64,000 bases of DNA from Dipteronia dyeriana. Lineage: Eukaryota > Streptophyta > Magnoliopsida > Sapindales > Sapindaceae. Positions within the stretch are counted from its first letter, which is position 1. Each line of letters opens with the position of its first letter. The stretch spans positions 12,230,001-12,294,000 of the forward strand of contig CM065296.1 in the NCBI GenBank assembly GCA_032871835.1, given 5' to 3'. The notes beneath the pieces are model-generated. The model ran no database searches. It saw only the letters and a program-made list of their open reading frames with translations, and was not told the origin of the DNA. A program made the position numbers and the translations under genes. Positions 11,532-24,311 of the stretch are shown one piece after another.

Positions 11532-11929
11532 TGGTAGATATAGAGAATTGATCCTACAATGCCCTGCTAGGCTAGCCATTCCTGAATAAAACAAAAGCAA
11601 TCATGACCACTTACACCTTAATGATAAAGTTCCCAACCGAATATGGGGTAGGTGTGGTAAAGGGATCACAAAAAATGGCACGGAGGGCGAATCTCTCTGT
11701 TTATAAGAACATAGAAGAGATGGAAGATTGAATGTACATTTTTCAGTTGGCCCAAAAAACTTAGATGACTCAAAAGCCAAAGTTCCCAGAGCTTTTGAGT
11801 TAGACCCAAGAGAGGAACCAGAAACCAAAAGAGAAGAACCGAAGAGGATGTAACTCTGGATGATGGCGAGCCGACTAAAATGGTCAAAATAGAAGCAAAC
11901 TTACGAGAAGACATCAAAGCTGACCTGCC

Positions 11930-12725
11930 TAGTTTGTTGAGGGAGCACAAATATTTGTTCGCGTGGAGTCACGAAGATATGCCAGAGATCAATACAAAGG
12001 TAATATCACATTACCTAGCTGTCGACCCAGAGTATAGACCAATTGTCTAAAAGAGATGGGTATTTTACCTAGAGAGAAACACAACAATTAAGAAAGAAGA
12101 GAAAAATTACTTGCGGCCGGGTCAATCAAGGAGGTCAGGTATCCACAATGGGTGACCAATGTGGTGTTGGTGAAGAAGAACAACAACTAATTGAGAATGT
12201 GTATGGACTTCACCGATCTAAACAAAGTTTGTTTAAAGGATAGCTTCCCACTTCCAATGATAGACCAGTTGGTAGATGTCACAGCAGACCATGAATTGCT
12301 CAACTTCATGGACACGTACTCGGGATACAACCAAATCCGAATGAAAAAAGTAGAAGAAGAAAAAACGGCATTCATAACTAATCAGGGGTTGTACTACTAT
12401 AAAGTGATGCCTTTCGACCTAAAAAATGTTGGAGCTAGTAAACAAGATATTCGCCCGATAAATTGGAAGAAACATGGAGGTGTATATAGATGATATGTCA
12501 ACCAAGAGTGTCACACTGGATAGACACGTGACTGATTTGAGGGAAACTTTTGATGTACTAAGGAGATACAAGATGAAGCTAAACCCAAACAAGTGTGTGT
12601 TCGGCATTCCCTCAAGGAGATTCCTAGATTTTCAAGTACATCAAAGAGGAATTGATGTGAACCCCGAGAAGATCAAAGCCCTTGTGGATATGACTTCACC
12701 CAAAACTCTCAAAGAAGTGTAGATA
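11930..12725 (+). pseudogene. Gypsy reverse transcriptase
   Basis: RT motifs appear in order in two frames: MCMDFTDLNKV, DSFPLPMIDQLVD, FMDTYSGYNQI, then TAFITNQGLYYYKVMPF. The catalytic box follows as VYIDDM (about 12480-12495), then KCVFGI and a GIDVNPEKI segment. A frameshift separates the parts near 12,435-12,470 and there is a TAG at about 12,720. It lies downstream of the protease in the normal gypsy order. Confidence 0.85.
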
Positions 12726-12729
12726 CTGA

Positions 12730-13650
12730 CTGGATGTCTTGCTTCCTTCAATCGGTTCATATCCAAGTCAACAGATAACTGATTGCCATTCTTTAAGCAA
12801 TAAATAAAAGGAAAGGGATCGAGTGGAACTAGGAGTGTGAAGAAGCTTTCCAGAAAATAAAAGAATACCTAGGTCGAGCACCGATTCTTTTCAATTCCAA
12901 GCTCGGAGAGACCCTTTATTTGTATTTATCCCTCATAAAAGAAACAACCAGTTATGTGTTGGTTCAATAGATGAAGGAATTTAGAAACCAGTGTACTACA
13001 CAAGCAAAACCCTGTTACCAACGGAGACAAGATAATCACCAACAGAAAAAATGGCTCTCGTACTGGCCATGACAGTAAGGAAATTCAGACCATACTTTCA
13101 TACGGTGGAAGTGTACAATGACTGCCCGCTTAAACGAATCCTATAGACACCAGAAGTGTTAGGATGACTGACTAAGTGAGCGATAGAGCCAAGTGAGTTT
13201 GACATCAAATACACACCCAATGCGTTGATCAAAGGGCAGGTCATGGCAGATTTTGTAGCTGAATTCACCGAGCCAATTGTGGAGGTGGAAAAGATGATGA
13301 TAGAAGAGCAAGATAAGACTTTCCAATGGAGGCTGTAAGTGGATAGTTCATCAAACACACATGGCAACGATACGGGAATAGTAATAACTACCCTATAAAG
13401 AGACACCGTGGAATGTGCCATGATATTTGACTTTAAGGCGACCAACAACCAGGCCGATTACGAGACCTTAATAGTTGGTTTAAGAGTATGTATCGCATTA
13501 GAAAACGATGAAGTAGAAATCTTCAGCGACTCATTGGTTGTGGTCAATTAGGTATTGGATGAGTACAAGGCAAGAGACGAGTATATGGTGGCTTACTTGG
13601 ATGCAGCAAAAAGATTGCTCAAACGTTTTAAATAATTCAAAATTACTCAA
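12730..13650 (+). pseudogene. Gypsy RNase H plus second (archaeal-type) RNase H
   Basis: The first RNase H follows RT with a ECEEAFQKIKEYL segment and TLYLYLSLIKETTSYVLVQ, matching the gypsy connection and RNase H start. A second RNase H-like domain spans about 13,330-13,620, with a VDSSSNTHGNDTGIVI stretch, then TNNQADYETLIVGL and an IFSDSLVVVN segment containing the expected acidic residues. Two RNase H domains between RT and integrase are characteristic of Tat-group gypsy elements. Numerous stops are present. Confidence 0.75.
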
Positions 13651-13829
13651 ATTTTGAGAGAAGAAAATGAGAGGGCAAATGTTTTGTCCAGACTAGCATC
13701 AGCAACTCTTATTAAAGCAAGAACAGTCCTAGTTGCACACTTGACTAGACCAAGTATATCCGAACCGAAAGAATTAATAGCAGAAATTTAGGAAATTCGA
13801 GTGCAGTCAAACAGTTGGATGACTCAGCT

Positions 13830-15060
13830 CGGGAAGTACTTGGAAGAAGGCATCCTCCCAGAGGACACTGTAGAGGAGAAACAAATCAGATGCAGAACAA
13901 CTCGGTACACCTATTATCTGAGGAGAACTGTACAGAAAGGGATTCTCAAAGGCATTACAAAGATGCGTTGCAGAAGAAAAAGCTGAACAAATTTTAAGAG
14001 ATGTCCACAACGGTGTGTGTGGAAATCACACTCGAGGTAAGAGCTTGGCACACAAAATACTCAGGCAGGGAATTTATAGGATGACCTTATTTGCAGATGC
14101 TCAGCGATTCGTGAAAAGTTATGAAACATGTCAGAAAATCGTAAATGACATTCGACAACCCCCCGATTTGCTCAGTAGTCTTACCTATCATTGGCCTTTC
14201 ATCATGTGGGGTATTGACATTATTAGGCCAATGCCAACGTGAGTAAAGAGAGGAGCGAGGCATGCAATTGTAGCAGTGGGCTATTTTATCAAATGGGTCG
14301 AGGCGGAGGCCCTCGTGCACATTACAGAGGCAAATACCACCAATTTCATCAAAAAGAATATACTCTAAAGGCTCAGGATCCCGAAAACCATCATAACAGA
14401 CAATGACACCCGGTTTGACAACCAAAAATTTAAGAAAATGTGTAGGGACCATAAGATCTCGAATTACTATGCCTCGCCCGCTCACCCTCAAACCAATGGG
14501 CAGGTTGAGGCGGTTAATAAAGTAATTAAGCACACCTTGAAGGTAAAACTGGATGCAAAGAAAAGAAATTGAGTGGACAAGCCCACGAGGTACTATAGGT
14601 ATACTGAACAACAACTAGAACAACAACGGGAGAGACATTTTTTTCCTTGATATATGGATGTAAGGCTATCATTCCGATAGAAACATCCTACATATCTCAT
14701 AGAGTTCAATTGTATGACCCAGACCATAATGTTGATATGCTGCTCCAGAATCTAGATAAGCTGGAAGAAGCAAATGACATGTCTTAGGTAAGAAACGCTG
14801 CATACCTATAGAGGGTGGCAAGGTACTATAACTCAAATTTCCGTATGCGTAGGTTCCAGCTTGGGGATCTCGTAGTTAGAAGAGTGTCCCCGAACACTCG
14901 AGACCGAGCAATAGGAATAGGACCCCTCATCGACAAATGGGAGGGACCATATATTATAGATGGCATAACAGGACATGGAGCGTACATGATAGCTTGACCA
15001 GAAGGGGGGTTTTACCCTGACCATGCAACACACAATATCTGAAATTGTTCTACCCTTAAA
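13830..15060 (+). pseudogene. Gypsy integrase
   Basis: The N-terminal zinc module is seen as DVHNGVCGNH then YETCQK; the first Cys of the usual C-x-x-C is Tyr here. The core keeps all three acidic residues in context: WGIDIIRPM (D), IITDNDTRF (D) and NGQVEAVNKVIK (E). The C-terminal part (RRFQLGDLVVRRV, GPLIDKWEGPYII) is the usual non-chromodomain tail. In-frame stops at about 14,240 and 14,370, plus later frameshifts, show it is dead. Confidence 0.83.
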
Positions 15061-15829
15061 GGACTCCCCGTCATTTTATGTTTTCAATATTATTTAGTTA
15101 GCGATCATTTTGTCTTTTAGTTTCAGATTTTTGTTGTCCAGACAATGTAGTGGAATTGCTGAGATTTGCATGCTCAGATCAAGAAATAAAATGGGACCTT
15201 ATAGGACCAAAGTGAGTAGTATAAGCAAAAAACATATGATAATAAGAACATGACTCGAGCACCATGAAAGCACGAAGAGCGTGTGACAAGTGTTCAAAGG
15301 GTGGAGAATCTGAAATAGCACACCCACCGAGCAGAGATGAAACAAACTTCTCTCTATGGAAAGGCAAACCCGAGGTACCAAAAGTACCTAGAAAACTGCT
15401 CGGGGATCTATCGGGGTAGACCCGGTGAGATAGGCAGTCGTGTTGGCTGGTATACATTACCCCAACGATTCAATAAACCCCTGTGTCAGACAAAACCAGA
15501 AAACGTCCTTTGGTGACATGTCTAGGGACCTAAGTGTATGGTCGTGGTGAGTCTCGATGTAACACCTAGGTAAGAAGAAAATGGAGTGTAAAAAACCTAA
15601 CCGCCAGTTAATAAGATACATGGCCTAACATTGGGTTATTCAATTCAAGCAAAAATTAGTAAGATATTTGGTTCAAAATTAGTAAGATATTTGCTTCAAA
15701 CATAAGAAAGATGTCTAAAAGCTATTGTTTGTAAGATAACCAAGTAAGAGCTAAATACAACAACAAAAATATATACATTGATCAAATAAAGGTACAATGA
15801 GTGCTCTGAATAGTCTCAAAAATTACAAA

Positions 15830-18447
15830 GGATGGTTAAAAAGACGTTGGGGGTTGAGAGCTGTTGCCTTTGTGACTCGGATCGGGTTCTATCACATACT
15901 CACTTTATAGGCTATCATTTGATGGCCAAACAATATCATTTTCTTCGTCATCCATCCAGGTGTTGTAATCTCTCTCGGGCACGAGCCCGACATCAAGCTC
16001 CTCACCGTCGATCCCTGCTTTCTGACAGGTGTGAAAAGTATAGGAAGCACTCTCGGTAGGAATCTCTAAATGCTTGGGATGTGGCATTTTTCCTTGGCTT
16101 TGACAGTATGCTCGCCATTTATTCATCTAGACCCAAAGAGAATCCAAAGATGTTTCCACATACTTCTGGATCCGATCAGTCGTCAGATTCTTCATTTTGA
16201 AAAACTCACCCTTTGAGACCATACCCCACTAAAATTCTCTAAAGCAGGGCATCATATGCTGAGGATCTCTTGAAACGGTCAACCCCCTGAATATCCCGTT
16301 CTAGCCCAGTTTCTTTTGATAAAGATTCAACAGTCAGAGCGTGGCACTCTAAATCTTCAATTCGGCGCTAGTAGGATGACTTGACCTCCTCTGCTGTCTG
16401 CTCAACCTAGAGAACCTTTTCTTGAGTAGAAGACAACATATCCTTAAAATGTTTAATTTCATTAGCAGTAAGAGAAGCCTTTTGCTCGACCTCTATCTGG
16501 CTTGCCAGACAACCATCCATAAATTCCTGGTGTGATCTTATCTTCTCTTGACAAGCTATCTCAGTTCGAGCACGGTTCTCCTCGTTTTTCTTTTAGTTGG
16601 GCTTCTAAGCGCATTATTTTTTCTGCCTGAGCATTGTTGACCAGACAAGCCTCATCCATCTCAGCGATCATCTGCATTAAAAAAAACCATATGAAACGTA
16701 ATTAAAACATGTAAAGCCTAGTCACCGCGAAGAAAGAAAACCCACATATGATGCACAATTGAAAAAGTTATGGTGTTGTTCTGATGAAGTGTTGGCTCTG
16801 AAGCGGCTCCAATGATCCTCCCCAATACATAGTCTTCAATATGTCATAAGAAGAGGGGTCCCCGTATGGACCCGACGGTCTTACACCCTCGACATTGGCA
16901 TGGGGCACAACGGGTGGATTCGCCATGTTTGAATCTTCAATTGGGTTCCCCGAAGGGATGAACTAGCAAAATCTTCAGCAGCTCTTCCCATATGAACCCC
17001 CGCTCCCATTTCCTCAACACCAACGCCAATATCCTCGTCGCTTGAGAAAGAATCAACATAAGCAATGACTCATAGAACTCTAGCAGGCTGGCCATGTGAA
17101 AAAAGAGCTTTTCTCTTCCCGGAATATCTTCCCCGAGTATTAAGGTTAGCAGTGAGGTCTTCTGTTTTAACCTCATCTTTAACGACGACCTTATCTTTAA
17201 AGAAGATCGGGGAAGACTCAGAGGCAGACATAGCAGAATGAGAAGGCACTTCGACCTGTGCTCCTTTAGTAGCAGAATTTGTCTAGTTCATCTTGACAGT
17301 TGCCTCACCCGCAGTGGAATCCACTTGCCTACTCAGATCGTGAGGATCCCTTTGTTCATTCGAATATCTACTGATAAGATACCTGGACTACTTGAATTCC
17401 TTCGGGAGCACCCTCATAAGCTTCTATGTCTTCAGAGCCTCCATCTGATTCATCTTCCAGCAGGGCAATCCTGACGACCCTCTAACGAGCAGCCTCCTTA
17501 CGGTTCGTCTATGTAATAGATTTCACCTGGCGGGCTTGAGCTTCGTAGACAACATCCATATCAAACACTGAGGAGATTAACCGAGTTAGCATAAAAAACA
17601 CTTGGTAAGAAGACACACAGTGTCTACGATGAGCTGAAGTTTGATGGAAGATATCAAATTTTATCATCTTTTTCTTGTAAAAAAGATAGGGTATATCACA
17701 TTTCTCCAAAGAATGCACAACAGCCCTGACCAGATTGGTCAGCTCATCAATCGTAAAAACAAGGGGCATCCGATTCCCAGCCTCAAGTGAACAAAGAACT
17801 AGTTGTTCTTCTAGAATTTGTTTGAGGTAGGAAAGACCCAGATGAAACCTTTCCTCTTATCATCTGTGGCTACCATAAATGTCCCATCAATTTTAACCCC
17901 GTTCGGAATCCAGTTGTTGGACTGACTTGAAAGAAAAAAGTAAGTTTCTACCTAACTACCTTAAGGTGTAAAAATGTCGGATCTTATAAAGAGTGAGTGA
18001 GGGTAAGCTCATCCTTTTCCACATATGCCACATACTTATTAGAATCCTGTAACTGTTCGAATCAAGCTATGCAGAAGCAATCTTGGCTTCCGCCAAAAAC
18101 AAAGTGATAAAGGGCTGGAGAGGGAGCGTAACACCACATTTAAGCATCTCCCCGTAAATCGCCACCATCCCAGGTGGAGGATTCCACGCGGCATATCTCT
18201 AGTTGGTTCCATCCGAAAAAGATCACTATCTAAATCAAATTGGCGAATATATTTATCAATCTCGTCAGCACCAACTACGTTCGGCTCTACATCATAACCG
18301 CACACCCGCTCGGTGGAAAAACAAATATGGCTTGCTCGATGCTCTTCCTCTACATCGTTTTCGTTTAGCACTTATGCCTCAATCATGATATCATAGGAGG
18401 AAGCATGTTTGCGCACCTGAAGTTTGTTGCCGTGTTTTTCCATTCTT
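15830..18447 (-). pseudogene. Antisense gene of the gypsy element (Tat aORF-like), broken
   Basis: On the - strand between integrase and the 3' LTR lie linked coding pieces. An acidic stretch (18371-~18190, GADEIDKYIRQFDLDSDLF) leads, after a frame change, into WNPPPGMVAIYGEM and LKCGVTLPLQPFI. This resembles the plant gypsy-type antisense ORF family (the 'putative gypsy type transposon' domain). Further pieces lie at 17769-17509 and 17176-16937, with a coiled-coil-like RLEAQLKEK near 16,610 and a last piece at 16126-15905. Tat-group elements are known to carry such antisense ORFs. The copia element inserted immediately upstream of, or inside, its 5' part at 18448. Confidence 0.6.
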
Positions 18448-18452
18448 TTCCA

Positions 18453-20375
18453 TGTTAGAACCCCATTCACCGGTCACGCAGTAGAAGTAAGGTTTTAAAA
18501 TTTTTATACATATCGTAATCTGTATCTGGGACTAGTGAACTTGAGATCGTATTTATTTTCGGAAAAAATACATATATTAATTATTACACTAATAAAATAT
18601 ATATGTAAATATAGGAAATTGTAATCAATAATAAAAAGGAAGATTAAAAGAACCATACCAACGTTTGGAGGCTCCTTCACTTTTCGATATGCTCATGGTC
18701 TGTACCACAGATCTTCCTTGCTATGTCCCGGGATTGGTAACTGCGTGTTGACGCGTCACGGTCTCAGGAACTTAGAATGGAGGATATAGGAAAACAAAGA
18801 AACTCTTTCTTAATTTTCAATAAGCAACATTTGCATTGTTTGCATCTTATGCACTTAAAACTTTTCTCTTTAAAAAAAAAACTCACGCCTACTTTATACA
18901 ATCAGGTAAGGTTCCCTTTTTTTTTGTGTTTGACCCAAAACAAAAAAAAAACAACTTTTTTGTTTTATGTCTATATATATATAATATATATCTTATATAT
19001 AATATTCAAAAATTTGATCAAATTTATATTTGATTTTTAAAAACTTTCAAATAAAAAATATCACATATCTTTTATTTGATTTTAATTTTGAATTCAAATT
19101 ATTTTTATTCAAAAAAAAAATATTTAATTTAATAAAATAAAATAATCATATTATCTTATTTTATTCAAAAATAAATATCAACATACACCCTCCATTTAGT
19201 GATTAATAACATAATTAAATAATCTCATTATTTAATTCATTTAATCACCATCATTCATTAATAAAATAATCTCATTATTTAATTAATTCCCGAATAAATG
19301 TGTGTCACTTTCGTAACAAAATTAATTGGACAATCCAATTAATTAACCGTGATCCTTGTTACCTAAATCGATCGGGCTAACAAGGAGACCTCATGGACTC
19401 ACAGTATTTTGAGCTCCAATAATCATCGGAATCATTAATTAAACTCTTTAATTAATATTCCTTGATTATTAACTTCGGTGTTATTCTACTAAAAACCCGA
19501 AGCTGCACTCTCTCAACTGCAGACGTTTTTACACAGACCGATACAACTCGGTGTCCTTTGATATAACTATTACATATGGTGTGATCCTCCACAGTAGTTC
19601 ATAATTAGAGCTAGGTCATAATGTCCGTTATAACCCTCTAATTACATATATCCTTTAAGTACAATTGATTCTCTAATGGACAATAAATCCTATTTCCTCA
19701 TGGAATTAGGAGAGCGCTCATATTGTCCAAGCTCCGAATCAACCCTTAAGAGAACTACCATTTACTTCTCATAAGAAGAAGTGGATTCCACTATTGTGTA
19801 CAAACCTTCCCAGCCACAAGCCAAACCGCAATCCCAACATACAGAGTATATTGATCAGAAAATGCATCTGACCTCACCCATGACATATCAAAGACTACGA
19901 TCTAACCTGAAGGAGTCGATAAGACACTCAAGATTAAAATCACCCATATATAGCCATCATTATTTGATATATATGAATCTCATCGGTAAACGGATCTTGG
20001 TGTGAGATTCGTATAGATCATGGTCAGTCTTATATGATCACATCATACAAGGTGCCTCCATTCCCATATCTCATATGAATGATTCGGGATAGAATCACTG
20101 TACATCACGGAATGGACCACAGCTATAGATTAACCACAAATAAAGTACCCAGCTATATTTGCTATCTATGGACTTTTTAGATTGCACGTCTCTTACTGTA
20201 TCCATCCTTATATGACACTCATATACACAGTTCGAGATTATATCCGGCAATCCAGAATGTTAATATGTACACAAGTTTATAAAATAAATAACATAATAGA
20301 ATGAATTGAACCTTTCTTTTTATTTACTTCATAAATCCATTTACAGGCAACATGTTTAGGGTATAAACCCTAACA
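18453..20375 (-). repeat. Copia 3' LTR (left copy, 1,923 bp)
   Basis: It runs from TGTTAGAACC to CCCTAACA, adjoining the TTCCA duplication on the left and the polypurine tract on the right. As the element reads leftward this is its 3' LTR. Confidence 0.93.
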
Positions 20376-20392
20376 ATCTCCCACTTCCACTA
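20376..20392 (-). other. Copia polypurine tract
   Basis: Read on the - strand it is AGTGGAAGTGGGAGAT directly before the LTR. This is the plus-strand primer site and closely matches the typical plant copia PPT. Confidence 0.85.
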
Positions 20393-22271
20393 AAGCATGT
20401 GAGGCATGTCTCGTAACCCTAGACTATCTAGGTAACCCGAAAACACTTTAGTCGGTAAGGTCTTCGTAAATGGATCAGCATGATTGTTTTGTGAGGCTAT
20501 CTTAGTGACGATCACATCTCCTCTCTGCACTATCTCTCTGATGAGATGATATTTTCTCTCTATATTCTTCCCTCTCTTGTGGCTTCTTGGTTCTTTGGAA
20601 TTAGCCACAACACCACTGTTATCATAATAAAGTGTGATGGGCTTATCCAGGTCTGGAACAACTTCCAGATCACTCAAGAACTTACGGAGCCAAATAGCCT
20701 CTTTATCAGCTTCACAAGCAGCTACATATTTGGCTTCCATGGTAGAGTCAGCAATGCAAGATTGCTTGATACTTCTCCACACAATGGCCCCACCACCAGG
20801 GTGAATACTGATCCAGACGTGGATTTTCTAGAATCCCTGTCTGACTGAAAATCAAAATCCTTGTATCCTAACAGGATCAAATCCTGTCCGGAATACACTA
20901 GCATATAATTTCTCGTTCTCCGAAGATACTTGAGAATAGTCTCCACACAACCCAATTATCCAATCCTGGGTTGGACTAGTATCTGCTGACTACTCCCACT
21001 ACATAGCAGATGTTCGATCTCGTGCATAACATAGCATACATGAGACTACCTACTGCCGATGCATAGGGTACATGTCTCATATCCTCAACTTCTTGAGGTG
21101 TCTTAGGACATTGTTCCTTAGACAAGTGAACTCCATGCCTAGAAGGTAAATTACCTTTCTTGGAGTTCTGTATCGAAAATTGCACAAGAATCTTTTGGAT
21201 ACATAATGCATGAGACAGTGCTATAAGTTTGTTCTTACGATCCCTTATAAGTTGGATCCCTAGAACATAACTTGCCTCTCCCAAATCTTTCATTTGGAAT
21301 TGGCTAGCCAGCCATCCCTTTACATCAGACAACACTCCCACATCATTCCCAATGAGTAGGATATCATCAACGTATAGAACCAAAAAACTACTTTCTTATC
21401 AATGATGCGCTTGTATACACAAGGCTCATCGACGTTCTGCTCGATGCCATAGGTTTTGATCACATCATCAAACCTAATGTTCCAAGATCTAGATGCTTGC
21501 TTAAGTCCATAGATAGACCTTTGTAGCTTGCAAACCTTTTACTCTTGATCTGGAGACACGAATCCCTCTGATTGCATCATATAGATGCTCTCATCAAGAT
21601 TGTCATTCAAGAATACAGTCTTGACGTTCATTTGCCAAATTTCATAATCGAAATAGGTAGCAATGGATAAGAGAATCCTAATAGACTTAAACATGGCCAC
21701 TAGCCTTGCCTTAAAGGTCTCTACCTTCCCGTCTACTCATCTCTTTCTCTTGTAGATCCACTTACACCCTATCCGGTAAGTCTACCAGATTTCATACTGA
21801 GTTAGAGTACACGGACTCCATCTAGAGATTCATGGCTTTAAGCCATTCCTCTTTATCAGGATCTTCCATTGCATTCTTAAATGTCAATGGATCATCCACA
21901 CTATCAGCAGAGACAACACATTGTCCCTCACCTATAGCTAAATAGCGTTCAGGTTGTCTCACAACCCTCTCACTACGTCTAGGTGGTAGTGTATCCTGAT
22001 CAAAAACCATCTGACTCTCAGTTGTTTGTGGATCAATAACTATTATTGATGAATCACTAGTCTCACCAAGCTCCAACTTATTTAATACAATCTTGGAATG
22101 AGGTTTATGGTCACTAATGTAATTGTCCTCAAGAAATGTTGCATTTGTCGATATAAATAATTTGTTATCTTCTGGACTATAGAAGTGTCCACATATGGTC
22201 TCCTTGGAGTATCCTACAAACAGGCAGACAACAGACTTGGAGTATAGCTTTCCAATTCTGTTCTTCAGCAC
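20390..22271 (-). pseudogene. Copia reverse transcriptase and RNase H
   Basis: Pieces on the - strand: 22271-21822 joins the integrase tail to the RT lead (QTTESQMVFDQDTLPPRRSE). The piece at 21383-20976 holds the catalytic LYVDDILLIGN and DLGEASYVLGIQL. The piece at 20955-20722 is the RT-RNase H connection (KYLRRTRNYMLVY), and 20782-20390 is the RNase H (MEAKYVAACEADKEAIWLR, YYDNSGVVA, NNHADPFTKTLP). The segment 21384-21821 also reads as RT when frames are changed. The stop is just before the PPT. Several frameshifts and stops separate the parts. Confidence 0.9.
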
Positions 22272-22406
22272 GTGTGCTGGACACCCTCATATGCGGAAAT
22301 GTCACAAACTAGCTTTACGATCATTCCACAACTCTAGGGGAGTCTTAGAAACAGATTTGGATGACACTACATTCAAAATATATGTCGCCATTTGTATCGC
22401 ATATCC

Positions 22407-22990
22407 CTAGAAGGAATTTAGTAATGATAACAAACTAATCATAGATCTCACCATTTCCATTAGGGTTCTATTTCTCCTCTCTGCTACACCATTTTGCTGA
22501 GGTGTACCGAGAGCTGTGAGTTGGGAAACTATCTCATGCTCGACCGTGAAGTCTTCAAACTCTTGGTCAAGGTACTCACCTCCACGATCCGATCGTAGTG
22601 ACTTGATAGTCCTACCTAATTGATTCTCAACTTCAGCTCGAAATTCTTTGAACTTTTCAAATGTTTTTGACTTTCGTTGCATCAGGTAGACGTATCCGTA
22701 TCTTGAGTAGTCATATATAAATGTGACATAATACTCATAACCACCCCTAACTTTAACATTCATCGGTCCGCAGACGTCTGTATGTATAAGCTCTAGTGGT
22801 TCTTTAACTCTAAGTCCTTTTCTAGTAAAAGGTCTCTTAGTCATTTTACCTTACAGACAAGATTCGCATACAGGTAAGGTGCCAACCTTTAACTCACTTA
22901 AAAGTCCGTTTTTTACTAATCTGTCTATCCGATCAATGTTGATATGACCAAGCCTTAGATGTCAGAGATACGTGTCATTATCTGAAGAAA
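22407..22990 (-). pseudogene. Copia integrase
   Basis: The - strand frame 22844-22407 contains the integrase core with all three acidic residues in context: IHTDVCGPM (D), SLRSDRGGEYL (D) and GVAERRNRTLMEM (E). The zinc module (C-x-x-C near 22,850-22,870) lies upstream and is cut by a stop. The domain itself is open over 145 codons, the best-preserved part of this copy. Confidence 0.9.
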
Positions 22991-22997
22991 TCTTATG

Positions 22998-23410
22998 TCA
23001 TTTAGTTTTTGGTTTTTCAACCTTAAACATTTCGGTGTTGAGCAGTGTAGTATGTATTAACGGTCTTAACACATACAAATTATTTTCATTAATTCCTGAA
23101 CAAATATTCAGACCATTCTTTCCAATAATAACAGACTTATTATTAAAAGAAACAAAATATTTTTGTTCTAACAACTTAGAAACGGAAATCAAATTCCATG
23201 TAAATCCAGGAATATAAAATACATTGTCCAACAATATATAATTATTACAAAAACGTAATCTAATTACGCCCACTGCTCGTGCCAACACGACATCCCCTGA
23301 CCCCACACGCATTGAGAAGGCTCCCTTCTCTAGCGGTGCCCAAGAATCAGTCCATTGCAAAGAAGAACAAACATGATTAGTGGCCCCCCGAATCAACTAT
23401 CTAGGGTGAA
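22998..23410 (-). pseudogene. Copia protease and gag-pre-integrase, frameshifted at the active site
   Basis: The - strand frame 23396-22998 reads NHVCSSLQW, FYIPGFTWNLISVSKL and LYVLRPLI, the usual copia protease-to-integrase linker. The catalytic DSGA just upstream is split: six Gs (C run at 23384-23389 on the + strand) occur where five would keep frame. VDSG is in one frame and GATNHVC in another. A stop lies a few codons further upstream. Confidence 0.85.
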
Positions 23411-24311
23411 GAATCATCTTCCACTAACAAGATTCAAGAACAAGTAAATCATGTTTACCTTTCGTTTTCTTCTTCTTGGCAGCCTCCTCCAGATATTGAG
23501 GATAGTTCCTCTTCTAGTGTCCGACCTTGCCGCAATGGAAACATTTTCCCTTGCCTTGGTCAGTGAATGCGCCCTTGCTATGGGCTTTCTTGGGTTTGGG
23601 CTTATTCTTTACCTTCCCAGCGGACCTCTTCCTTTTCTTATTATTAGAGGAAGATGGTTCGGCAACATTTGCCTCACCGGTCTTGCCTTTATTGTCCTTA
23701 ATCAATGACTCAAAGGTAGTGAGCTCATTGAGCAACTGTGTAAGACTGAACTTTAACTTGTTCATCCCGTAGTTGCTTTTAAACTGATCGAAACTCTTAG
23801 GAAGAGTCGTCAGTATGATGCTCACTTGACTGGGTTCGTCAATGGCCCCACCATTGACGTCTGCCGTGTTGAAGTATGACATCATGCTCAGGACATGTTC
23901 CCGAACTGACGTACCTTCCTTCATGTGAGCGAGCATAGCGGAACGAACAGCTTCGTGTCGCTTTTGCTAGGAAGGCTGCCTGAACATAGCTTGCAATGGC
24001 TCCATGATTTCGAATGCTGAAGTCATTGTTTCGTGCTTTGTGACAAGCACGTCTGTCATTAAAGCCAACAGATATGTTCGGGCCTTCTTATCAGATGAGA
24101 CCCATTGCTGGTATGCCTCACGAACAGTTCATGTGGCATTGGCAGTAGGCGCTGGAGGACATTCCTCTGTAAGCACAAACTTAAGGTCTTTGGTGACCAA
24201 AATTGAATTAATGTTTAGTTTCCACTTTGTGTAGTTATCACCAGTTAAATTGTCGTTTGCGAGAATTTGAAGTAATGCAGAAGACATTGCTGAAATAAAT
24301 AAAACATTCAT
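23411..24311 (-). pseudogene. Copia gag with CCHC zinc knuckle, broken
   Basis: On the - strand the likely start is MSSALLQILANDNLTGDNY near 24,285, followed by WKLNINSILV and LTEECPPAP. The middle part (23936-23514) has MKEGTSVREHVLSMM, LPKSFDQFKSNYG and a lysine-rich tail leading to the knuckle CFHCGKVGH. After that His the expected Trp codon is TAG and the last Cys position is Tyr. A stop or frame break also lies between 24,129 and 23,936. Confidence 0.87.

Noticed and set aside
14087..14614. 175-codon open frame on the - strand
   Set aside because: It is antisense to the gypsy integrase DDE region; openness is explained by the sense-strand codons.
23451..23772. Hydrophobic open frames on the + strand suggesting a small membrane protein
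   Set aside because: They are the complement of the lysine-rich copia gag tail and zinc knuckle, which accounts for the Leu/Phe-rich translation.
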